A DNA stretch of 9,931 nt from the NCBI GenBank assembly GCA_021161885.1, contig JAGGZS010000045.1, positions 1 to 9,931 of the forward strand, given 5' to 3'. Source of the DNA: a bacterium. Its GTDB lineage: Bacteria; Auribacterota; Auribacteria; Auribacterales; Auribacteraceae. Of the stretch, positions 1-6,060 are shown piece after piece. Numbering within the stretch: position 1 is the first letter of the stretch; every line of letters starts with the position of its first letter. The position numbers and the translations under genes were made by a program. A model generated the notes under the pieces. It had not been told where the DNA came from. It ran no database searches and worked only from the letters and a program-made list of their open reading frames with translations.

Positions 1-532
1 AGGTACAAGCTCTCCTTTTGCTTCGTCTGATATAAACAATTCAGGTGTTTTTAAACCTCTTCGCTTAATATCTACGAGTAACCATCTTGCAGAGATTTTA
101 TCTTCTTGGTCGGCAACAACTCACCATAAAAGTTGGGATTGCTGTTTATCGTTCATGGCATATGCGAAAATGACTGCCTTTTTTTCAAGTTTGTATCGAA
201 AAGCATTCCATTGATAAAAACGTATTTTTAATTATCGAGTCTGCGATATTTGAATTGCTCAAGTTTTTGTTCAAAACCTTTCGTTAACCTTTGAAAAAAC
301 TTCTTTTGTGGTTGTGGTATCCGTTACGGTACGATTTGCGGTGGGATGAGCGTTTATATTTGAGTGTTCTTCCAATTTGCAAATTAAAATCCTCGTTTAT
401 GAGTTCCTGTATTGCTATTTTGTTAATCTCCATATTTTACGATTCAAGATGCTGCCAAAAATTTTCCCGATAAAGCCTCTTGAAATTTTGCCATTCGATG
501 ATAGAATTGCCTTTGATATCTAATTGTTTCAT
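1..532 (-). pseudogene. Decayed IS256/Mutator-type transposase, 3' end beyond window
   Basis: Reading the minus strand from an ATG at 532 gives the N-terminal part of an IS256-family (Mutator-like) transposase. The start has a perfect AAGGAGG ribosome site at 540-546, 7 bases upstream. Recognisable pieces are a helical N-terminus, then RKSYRNGYHNH, which matches the family's RNGYxxR block. After a frame change there is KKAVIFAYAMNDKQQ, then WLLVDIKRRGLKTPELFISD, which matches the conserved block around the second catalytic aspartate. The gene is dead: in-frame stops lie at 437-439 and 284-286, the reading frame shifts between about 290 and 230, and a further stop lies at 121-123 in the second frame. 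The first catalytic Asp region reads WNAFRYKL rather than the family DG motif. The C-terminal third, including the catalytic Glu, would lie to the left of the window. The family call rests on motif recall and is fairly secure; the insertion ends were not found. Confidence 0.82.
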
Positions 533-591
533 GGGTACGCCTCCTTTTTGTTTTTGTTGACATTGGAGTTGTACTCTTCTTTTTGATTTTT

Positions 592-623
592 TTTAACCGG
601 CAAATTTACCGGTTAAATTTTTT
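592..623 (+). terminator. Possible weak intrinsic terminator
   Basis: Nine-base arms TTTAACCGG (592-600) and CCGGTTAAA (609-617) enclose an 8-base loop and are followed on the plus strand by six T (618-623). Only that strand has the T run after the stem. There is no plus-strand gene upstream for it to serve, because the transposase remnant is antisense. It may terminate stray transcripts or belong to the end of the old insertion element. Confidence 0.35.
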
Positions 624-661
624 CACCACCTCAATTAAGCTTAATCGCAAATTTACACATT

Positions 662-699
662 TTTTTATACATCAAGCACTGCTGCTTGATGTATAAAAA
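662..699. repeat. Perfect 17-bp inverted repeat next to the guaB3 promoter
   Basis: The arms TTTTTATACATCAAGCA (662-678) and TGCTTGATGTATAAAAA (683-699) are exact reverse complements around the 4-base centre CTGC. The right arm ends 4 bases before the -35 box at 704. The T tract precedes the stem and the A tract follows it, so the element lacks the trailing T run of an intrinsic terminator on either strand. It could be a regulator-binding site, a cruciform, or a mobile-element remnant. Its existence is certain; its role is not. Confidence 0.85.
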
Positions 700-703
700 G
701 ATA

Positions 704-732
704 TTGACAATATACAATTAATTATTTATTAT
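704..732 (+). promoter_or_regulatory. Sigma70-like promoter for guaB3
   Basis: A consensus -35 box TTGACA (704-709) and a -10 box TATTAT (727-732, one mismatch) are separated by exactly 17 bases. Transcription would begin near 739-740, giving a leader of about 105 bases before the ATG at 845. A weaker alternative is TTGCTC (765-770), 17 bases, TATTTT (788-793). The close inverted repeat upstream suggests the promoter may be regulated. Confidence 0.72.
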
Positions 733-753
733 TTTTTTTTATTATCCTTACCC

Positions 754-795
754 CCTCTGCGTTATTGCTCAAATAACAAAAGAGGTGTATTTTTT
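754..795 (+). promoter_or_regulatory. Leader hairpin with T run, attenuator-like
   Basis: Within the predicted leader, CCTCT (754-758) pairs with AGAGG (781-785) and GTTATT (761-766) pairs with AATAAC (772-777). They are separated by a small internal loop (GC against AAA) and closed by a 5-base loop. Six T follow at 790-795 after the spacer TGTA. This resembles an intrinsic terminator placed between promoter and gene, so it may act as an attenuator. I see no purine-riboswitch core. The stem is only moderately stable. Confidence 0.4.
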
Positions 796-831
796 AAATA
801 AAATTTAATTTATATAATTTTTTTAGAATAT

Positions 832-835
832 GGAG
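832..835 (+). promoter_or_regulatory. Ribosome-binding site of guaB3
   Basis: GGAG at 832-835 lies 9 bases before the ATG at 845 and 15 bases before the next in-frame ATG at 851, so it favours the first. Confidence 0.6.
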
Positions 836-844
836 TAATTAATC

Positions 845-2005
845 ATGGGAATGTGGGTAGGTAGAGGCCGAAAGGCTCGACGCTGTTATGGTTTCGACGA
901 AATAGCCCTTGTGCCGAGCGATATAACAATAAATCCTAATGAGGTTGAAACATCGTGGCAAATAGGTAACCTTAAATTTAAAGTGCCTATTTTAGCCGCC
1001 GCGATGGATGGCGTTGTAGATACACAATTCGCTATCGCAATGGGTAAAATGGGTGGTATCGCTGTCCTTAACCTTGAAGGTGTGCAAACCCGTTATGAAA
1101 ACCCAAATGAGGTGCTTGACTCTATCGCTGTCGCGTCTAAAGAAGAAGCAACTAAACTTGTTCAAAGTCTTTATAACGAACCTATAAAAGAAGATTTAAT
1201 CGCTAAGCGAATTGAAACAATCAAAAAGGCAAACGTGCCCGCAGTTGTTTCCGCTATTCCTCAACGAGCAGAAAAATTCGGCAAAATAGCTCAGGATGCC
1301 GGAGCAGATATATTTGTTGTCCAATCTACAGTAACAACTGTAACGCATATATCTACTGAATATAAAACACTTGATTTTAATGACTTTTGTAAAAAAATGA
1401 AAATCCCTGTTATTGTCGGGAATTCCGTAACTTATAAAGTTGCACTCGCTTTGATGGAAACCGGAATAAGCGGGCTGCTGGTCGGTATAGGTCCCGGCGC
1501 CGCTTGTACTACAAGAGGCGTTTTGGGAATAGGTGTCCCTCAAGTTACCGCAACAGCAGACAGCGCCGCGGCAAGAGATTTTTATTACAAACAAACCGGC
1601 AGATATGTCCCCATTATAACTGACGGCGGTATGTCTAACGGGGGCGATATATGCAAAGCATTCGCTTCAGGCGCAGACGCTGTTATGGTAGGTTCGGCTT
1701 TCGCCAGATCTAAAGAAGCCCCTGGCCGAGGTTACCATTGGGGTATGGCTACACCGCATTCAAATTTACCGCGCGGCACAAGAATTCATGTAGGTACAAC
1801 AGGAACACTTGAACAAATTTTGTTTGGTCCGGCAAACCTTGACGACGGATCGCAAAACCTTATGGGCGCTTTGCAGACATCAATGGGTAATGTGGGCGCT
1901 AAAAATATAAGGGAAATGCAGTTGACGGAAATTATAATCGCTCCGTCCATCCAAACCGAGGGCAAAGTTTTTCAAGCGGCTCAAAGAGTGGGTATGCGTA
2001 AATAA
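845..2005 (+). CDS. guaB3: GuaB3-type IMP dehydrogenase family protein
   Basis: A 386-residue TIM-barrel protein of the IMP dehydrogenase/GMP reductase superfamily, which acts on purine nucleotides in the cytoplasm. The N-terminus (GRGRKARRCYGFDEIALVP, residues 6-24) and the overall length are those of the GuaB3 subfamily known from actinobacteria and cyanobacteria. There are no CBS domains between barrel segments, unlike the roughly 490-residue GuaB. Visible signatures are VPILAAAMDGV (48-57, with Ala where most relatives have Pro before Met-Asp), the catalytic loop GIGPGAACTTRGVLGIGVPQ with the nucleophile Cys221, the phosphate-binding DGG at 260-262 and VGS at 282-284. A cyanobacterial GuaB3 has been reported to have IMP dehydrogenase activity, but activity is not settled for all members, so oxidation of IMP to XMP with NAD+ is the likely but unproven reaction. 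The next gene follows after 21 bases, suggesting co-transcription. Confidence 0.93.
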   Translation: MGMWVGRGRKARRCYGFDEIALVPSDITINPNEVETSWQIGNLKFKVPILAAAMDGVVDTQFAIAMGKMGGIAVLNLEGVQTRYENPNEVLDSIAVASKEEATKLVQSLYNEPIKEDLIAKRIETIKKANVPAVVSAIPQRAEKFGKIAQDAGADIFVVQSTVTTVTHISTEYKTLDFNDFCKKMKIPVIVGNSVTYKVALALMETGISGLLVGIGPGAACTTRGVLGIGVPQVTATADSAAARDFYYKQTGRYVPIITDGGMSNGGDICKAFASGADAVMVGSAFARSKEAPGRGYHWGMATPHSNLPRGTRIHVGTTGTLEQILFGPANLDDGSQNLMGALQTSMGNVGAKNIREMQLTEIIIAPSIQTEGKVFQAAQRVGMRK

Positions 2006-2014
2006 ACTGTTTTT

Positions 2015-2029
2015 AAAGGAATTCTCTTG
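2015..2029 (+). promoter_or_regulatory. Ribosome site that selects a TTG start
   Basis: AAAGGA (2015-2020) stands 6 bases before TTG at 2027. The first in-frame ATG is far inside the protein (residue 58), so the TTG start is strongly preferred. Confidence 0.65.
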
Positions 2030-2548
2030 AAAGATAAAAAACTTGAACAGCAAATTAGGGATTTTGAGGAGTTTATTAGTCTCTGGAAAGAGTTTTATCG
2101 TTTATTTACAAACGCCGCTGAAAAAAAAGAGATAACCGAGCAGGATGAAGCGGACTATTTTAACGTAAAAACTTATCTCGCGCGCCATTATACAGTAATG
2201 ATGAATTCACTTGATATTGATAACGCCAAAGACGAAAAATCTCTTGAGATTATTACCCAAGCGGTTACTCTATCAGATGCAAGCCAGTTATCCGACGGTA
2301 TCGCTAAACGCATTATTACTGTATGGCATACCAAATATCTTGAATTCCAGAAACTATTGGGGATGCTGGAACACAACAGGGATGAACTGGATAAAATAAG
2401 CAGTTTTAAGTTGTTCCTGAAAAAATTGTTTACCAATCCGGTTAGTATAGTAATTTACATTTTAATCGCTGTTTCAGTTATAATCTTTCTGTTTTACGAT
2501 CAATTGTCTGAAATCATACCTTATCTGCCAAACCGGAATATTTGGTAA
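2027..2548 (+). CDS. Small protein with one C-terminal membrane segment
   Basis: A 173-residue protein of unknown function; I do not recognise a family. Residues 1-135 are charged and predicted by eye to be mostly helical (for example KLEQQIRDFEEF and LGMLEHNRDELDKISS). They are followed by one hydrophobic segment, about residues 139-157 (PVSIVIYILIAVSVIIFLF), and a short tail ending PNRNIW. With lysines just before the segment and no signal peptide, the expected topology is a cytoplasmic domain anchored by its C-terminus. Translation starts at TTG with a well-placed ribosome site. It follows guaB3 by 21 bases with no terminator between them, so it is probably in the same transcript, although no link to purine metabolism is visible. 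Its stop is 6 bases from the stop of the convergent kinase gene. Confidence 0.8.
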   Translation: MKDKKLEQQIRDFEEFISLWKEFYRLFTNAAEKKEITEQDEADYFNVKTYLARHYTVMMNSLDIDNAKDEKSLEIITQAVTLSDASQLSDGIAKRIITVWHTKYLEFQKLLGMLEHNRDELDKISSFKLFLKKLFTNPVSIVIYILIAVSVIIFLFYDQLSEIIPYLPNRNIW

Positions 2549-2554
2549 AATTTA

Positions 2555-3829
2555 TTATTCAATGTAGTCTGGTTTAAAATTTTTCGGCAAAATCATCGTG
2601 AAGGTTGTTCCTTTGTTTAATTCCGATTTAATATAAAGTTTGCCATTATGTTCCTGTATAATTTTTCGGGTAACTGGCAAGCCTAATCCTGTCCCGCGAC
2701 TTCCTTTAGAACTGAACAATGTAGACATCATTATTTTTTTTATTGATTCTTCGCTCATACCGCATCCGTTGTCTGTAAGTTCAATAATCACGTCTTTTTC
2801 TGTTTGTTCAGCGCAAATAAATATTTTTGGGGATTCAACTTTGCTAAGCGCGTCGAAACTGTTTGATATTAGGTTTAGCAAGCACCGAAAAACGCCTGTT
2901 TTATCAAAATAAAACGGGGTTATTGTTTCGTCTACGATTGATTTCAGGGTGATATGCTCAAATTCAGCTTTATTTTTATATAGCTGTATAACCTCTGTTA
3001 TGACCGATTCAATAGATTGCAGAGTATAATCGGGTTTACGGTCTTTAGAAAACTCAAGCATATTCAGGGTAAGAGTTGATATCCTGTTAAGCCCATTATG
3101 TATAATCGGCCAAATTGAGTTTACGATATCGTAGTTATTTTTTGGCAATGCTTTATCGATTATAGTTTTACCGCCTTCAAGTCCGGTTAGGATATTTTTT
3201 ATATAATGGGCAAGTCCGGCAACGGTTTCTCCGATAGTAGCTAACCGGCTTTTTGCGATATTTTCATGGATAAGCCTTAACCTTTCAACAGCTAAAGCTA
3301 TTTGGGCGGCAAGACCTTCGCTTAAATATTGGTCTCTATCCGTAAATCCGGTATTTGATTTTTTGTTTACCAGTTCAAAAATACCGATGACTTTGTTCCC
3401 TATCAATAAGGGCACAGCTAATATTGATTTAGTTTTGAAACCGGTCGCATTGTCAACGCGGGAACAGAAGCGGTTATCAGTATCAAGGTTATTTGATAAG
3501 ATAGTTGCGTTATTGTTGAATACCCAGCCTGCTATCCCTTCATCGCAGTCTAAAAAAATTTTTTTTATTTTTTCGGATTTATCACCTGTGGCAAGATGGA
3601 AAATCAGTTTATTTGACTGTTCATCGTATAGTAGAACCGAAGCGCCTTCCACGTTCATTACATCTGTGCAGTAGTTCATAATATCCTGCAGAAGTAAATC
3701 ATAGTTAAAAGATGCGTTCATTAGTTTACACAATTTTACGATTATCATTAAATCTGCGTGTTCCATAGTATAATTACTGTCAGATGAATTACAATCGTTT
3801 GTGTTTGCCGAAACCTTTTTCTTATTCAT
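2555..3829 (-). CDS. GAF-domain sensor histidine kinase
   Basis: A 424-residue predicted cytoplasmic kinase without transmembrane segments. A GAF sensory domain spans about residues 35-185 (GIAGWVF at 98-104, KSILAVPLLIGNKVIGIFEL at 134-153). The dimerisation/phosphoacceptor region follows at about 195-262, with the H-box ATIGETVAGLAHYIKNIL and likely phosphorylated His208. The ATPase domain is at about 305-415: N-box NLISNSFDAL (Asn323), G1 box DNGCGM (Asp353), and G2 box GTGLGLP at 379-385. The H-box has Tyr-Ile where many kinases have Glu-Ile and lacks the Pro after Lys-Asn; this variant appears in a recognisable subgroup of GAF kinases. No response regulator is adjacent, so its partner is elsewhere. 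The ATG at 3829 has only a distant AGGA about 15 bases upstream, so the start is less certain than the rest. It lies 104 bases after the preceding minus-strand gene. Confidence 0.92.
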   Translation of the reverse strand: MNKKKVSANTNDCNSSDSNYTMEHADLMIIVKLCKLMNASFNYDLLLQDIMNYCTDVMNVEGASVLLYDEQSNKLIFHLATGDKSEKIKKIFLDCDEGIAGWVFNNNATILSNNLDTDNRFCSRVDNATGFKTKSILAVPLLIGNKVIGIFELVNKKSNTGFTDRDQYLSEGLAAQIALAVERLRLIHENIAKSRLATIGETVAGLAHYIKNILTGLEGGKTIIDKALPKNNYDIVNSIWPIIHNGLNRISTLTLNMLEFSKDRKPDYTLQSIESVITEVIQLYKNKAEFEHITLKSIVDETITPFYFDKTGVFRCLLNLISNSFDALSKVESPKIFICAEQTEKDVIIELTDNGCGMSEESIKKIMMSTLFSSKGSRGTGLGLPVTRKIIQEHNGKLYIKSELNKGTTFTMILPKNFKPDYIE

Positions 3830-3933
3830 AATAGTTCTGAAAAATCCTGTAGAAACATTTTCTTAAGTTATTTCATTAAGACAATAATAATAGCATTAAA
3901 AAAAATATTTTGAAACAATTATAGTTTTTATTG
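3830..3933. other. AT-rich gap between the unknown gene and the kinase gene
   Basis: These 104 bases carry no gene. On the minus strand a TATTAT hexamer about 45-50 bases before the kinase ATG could be a -10 box, but no convincing -35 box is at the right distance. No clear terminator stem for the upstream gene is visible, so read-through into the kinase gene remains possible. Confidence 0.4.
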
Positions 3934-4809
3934 TCAAAACAATTCTTTTAAAGACACATTGTTCATATAATATGTTCTTGCGTTATCCATTTTTTGTTTA
4001 TCAAAAAAATTCTGTTGAGAAACATTCCGTGCGTAATCGGCTATTTTATATAACTTATTTTTACGGCAAGATTTAAAATAGTGCAGGTGGTTGAGGATAA
4101 TCCCTTTTTTCGGATCATTTAAGATAATATATGTGTAAGGCTGATAAGCTAATAATCTTATAAGCCAGCATCCGCAAACGCTAATATCGCTCATTTGCGC
4201 AGGACATAAATCGAGGGTGAGCAATGTTTCACTTAAACGAGGATCGCCTTTGCAAGGTTTGATTAACGTATACAATCCCGCGATAGGTCCGTATGGAGTT
4301 TCAAGCAGTTTAAAATCAATATCAATTTTTGCTTTTTTTATATTTTCAGGCATTTCGCCGGAGTGAATGTTTCTAAAAAAACAAACTGTTCTTTTTATTC
4401 CTTCCCTAACACAGATAAGCCTGGTTCCGCCTGAAGGAAGCCTGGAAAACGATTTATCCGCTTGATTTGAACATTTGTTCCATGATGGATATAAAAAGGG
4501 TGATAACCATTTTTCCGGATTAGACATAAAACCGGTTGCTTCAATATATTCAGGATATAAATTGTTTAGTTCCCGTATCCCTTCGTATCCTGATTTCCCT
4601 AATCCCCGAGCGATTTTGAGTTGTTGAAGACAATATTGATATGATGGGTTATTAGGTTCAAGAGCTATGGCTTTTTTTAGCAAATCCTCTACAATTTCAA
4701 TCTCTTTTGATGTCCATGAAACGCTTAAATATCCGTTACGGCAGTCTATGGAGATAATTTCATCTAATATTTGTCCGGCTTGTTTTATATAATCTTTGGC
4801 GCAAACCAC
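3934..4809 (-). CDS. Uncharacterised cysteine-rich protein with TPR-like N-terminus
   Basis: A 291-residue protein that I cannot assign to a named family. Translation begins at GTG, supported by GGAG at 4819-4822, 9 bases upstream. Residues about 38-95 look like one to two degenerate TPR helical repeats (LLKKAIALEPNNPSYQYCLQ). The remainder (about 100-291) appears to be a separate mixed alpha/beta domain with runs such as GGTRLICVREGIKRTVCFF and ETPYGPIAGLYTLIKP. There are eleven cysteines, including Cys202, Cys212 and Cys214 in CPAQMSDISVCGC, a spacing that might bind metal or be coincidental. There is no signal peptide or membrane segment. It sits 70 bases downstream of the aminotransferase on the same strand and may belong to the sugar operon. 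Confidence 0.78.
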   Translation of the reverse strand: MVCAKDYIKQAGQILDEIISIDCRNGYLSVSWTSKEIEIVEDLLKKAIALEPNNPSYQYCLQQLKIARGLGKSGYEGIRELNNLYPEYIEATGFMSNPEKWLSPFLYPSWNKCSNQADKSFSRLPSGGTRLICVREGIKRTVCFFRNIHSGEMPENIKKAKIDIDFKLLETPYGPIAGLYTLIKPCKGDPRLSETLLTLDLCPAQMSDISVCGCWLIRLLAYQPYTYIILNDPKKGIILNHLHYFKSCRKNKLYKIADYARNVSQQNFFDKQKMDNARTYYMNNVSLKELF

Positions 4810-4879
4810 AAATTAAGTCTCCGTAAAAAAAATTTCTATCTTGTACTTAAAAGTATTTAAAAAATTGTAACAGAATAAT

Positions 4880-6058
4880 TTATTTGGTTACGGATTTGAT
4901 CACTTTTTTTACAGTATCTACGATATATCCAAAATTATCATCTGTCAATGAGGGGTAAAGGGGTATAGAAAAAACCCTGTCGGAATTATCTTCAGCGACA
5001 GGAAGCAGCCCTTTTTCATAACCGTATGTTGATGCGTAATAATGCATTAAATGAACAGCCCTGAAATGGACACCGAGCCCGATACCGCTTTGCTGTATCA
5101 TATTCATTATTTCGTCTCTTGAGGATTTTAGGTATTTAGGTCGAATTCTAAGCACATATAAATGGTAAGCGTTTTTGTCGTTTTCGTTTTGAAGATTTTG
5201 CGGCACAGGTTCAAGAGCTGGAATATCCATAAATTCCTGATTGTATTTTTCAACAAATGATTTGCGTTTAATCCAGAAAGACTCAATTTTATTTAACTGA
5301 TGGATACCAAGCGCGGCTTGAAGGTCGAACATATTGTATTTGAACCCTGGGTACAGGATATCCCAATGTTTGTATCCTGAGTCTGAGTATCGTTTCCAAG
5401 CGTCTCTGCTTATTCCGTGCAGGCTCATAATGCGTGCTTTGTCTGCCATTGCCTCATCTTGGACGGTCAGCATACCGCCCTCTCCGGTAGTAATATTTTT
5501 TGTGGCGTAAAAACTAAATGCGGTAAACCCAGAGATACTGCCTACCTTTTTCCCCTTGTATACGGTTTCAAGAGCGTGAGCGGCGTCTTCAATAACAGAT
5601 ATTTTATGTTGTTGGGCAATTTTACTGATTTCATCCATTTTGCATGGCTGCCCAAGAAAATGAACAGCGATTATTGCCTTGGTTTTTTTTGTAATGTGTT
5701 TTTGTATTTCTTCGGGATTAATATTTAATGTGTCGTTATCTACATCAACGAATACGGGAACCGCTCCGCAATGTATTATAACATTAGCGGTCGAGGCGAA
5801 CGTGATAGATGAGGTTATAACCTCATCTCCTGGTTTTATGCCGCAACATAGTAAAGCCAAATGTAAACCAGCGGTACAAGAATTTAAACCGATAGCGTAT
5901 GGTGAACCGGTAAAATCACAAATTTTTTTTTCAAACTTTTTAGTGCGCTCTCCGGTGGTTATCCAGCCGCTTCGCATAGCGGCAATAATTTCCGTTTCTT
6001 CTTCCTTGCCTAAACAAGGGCGGTGAAAATAAATATATTTTGTATTGGTTGAATCCAT
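4880..6058 (-). CDS. DegT/DnrJ/EryC1/StrS family PLP-dependent sugar aminotransferase
   Basis: A 392-residue fold-type I aminotransferase that would transfer an amino group, usually from glutamate, to the keto group of a nucleotide-linked sugar. Motifs are SGWITTGERTKKFE (30-43), GDEVITSSITFASTANVI (77-94), the cofactor-ring Asp158 in VIEDAAHAL, and the PLP-binding Lys187 in FYATKNITTGEGGM. Also present are PGFKYNMFDLQAALG (237-251) and IGLGVHFRAVHLMHYY (326-341). The last two blocks resemble ArnB/PseC-like enzymes that act on UDP-4-keto sugars. I chose the ATG at 6058, two bases after the stop of the dehydratase, because the family N-terminus (YIYFHRP) begins right after it. An in-frame ATG at 6154 would add 32 residues of dehydratase-overlapping sequence with no family match. 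No strong ribosome site precedes 6058, so translational coupling is likely. Substrate is inferred from context only. Confidence 0.93.
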   Translation of the reverse strand: MDSTNTKYIYFHRPCLGKEEETEIIAAMRSGWITTGERTKKFEKKICDFTGSPYAIGLNSCTAGLHLALLCCGIKPGDEVITSSITFASTANVIIHCGAVPVFVDVDNDTLNINPEEIQKHITKKTKAIIAVHFLGQPCKMDEISKIAQQHKISVIEDAAHALETVYKGKKVGSISGFTAFSFYATKNITTGEGGMLTVQDEAMADKARIMSLHGISRDAWKRYSDSGYKHWDILYPGFKYNMFDLQAALGIHQLNKIESFWIKRKSFVEKYNQEFMDIPALEPVPQNLQNENDKNAYHLYVLRIRPKYLKSSRDEIMNMIQQSGIGLGVHFRAVHLMHYYASTYGYEKGLLPVAEDNSDRVFSIPLYPSLTDDNFGYIVDTVKKVIKSVTK

Positions 6059-6060
6059 GT

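Larger units (their letters stand above)
533..844. other. Non-coding region between transposase remnant and guaB3
   Basis: This 312-base stretch has no credible coding sequence and is extremely AT-rich. It contains, left to right, the transposase ribosome site (540-546), a short stem-loop followed by six T (592-623), a perfect 17-bp inverted repeat (662-699), a sigma70-like promoter (704-732), a leader hairpin followed by six T (754-795) and the guaB3 ribosome site (832-835). The outer end of the old insertion sequence should lie somewhere in the left half, but no terminal repeat could be assigned because only one end of the element is in view. Confidence 0.7.

Noticed and set aside
291..473. 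Plus-strand open frame of 60 codons
   Set aside because: It is antisense to the transposase remnant, which shows real family motifs on the other strand; no ribosome site or family pattern.
662..699. Palindrome read as an intrinsic terminator
   Set aside because: The T run precedes the stem and an A run follows it on both strands, so there is no T tail to release RNA polymerase.
1196..1594. Minus-strand open frame of 132 codons inside guaB3
   Set aside because: Antisense to strongly conserved IMP dehydrogenase motifs; composition is rich in Cys, Ser and Tyr as expected of a shadow frame.
2188..2436. Open frames on both strands inside the small membrane-protein gene
   Set aside because: They overlap a gene with a well-placed ribosome site and a coherent membrane segment, and show no motif of their own.
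2528..2545. CCAAA/TTTGG hairpin at the end of the small membrane-protein gene
   Set aside because: Only 5 bp of stem, lies inside the coding region and has no T run after it.
5417..6026. Two plus-strand open frames opposite the aminotransferase
   Set aside because: Antisense to PLP-enzyme motifs; no credible starts or domains.
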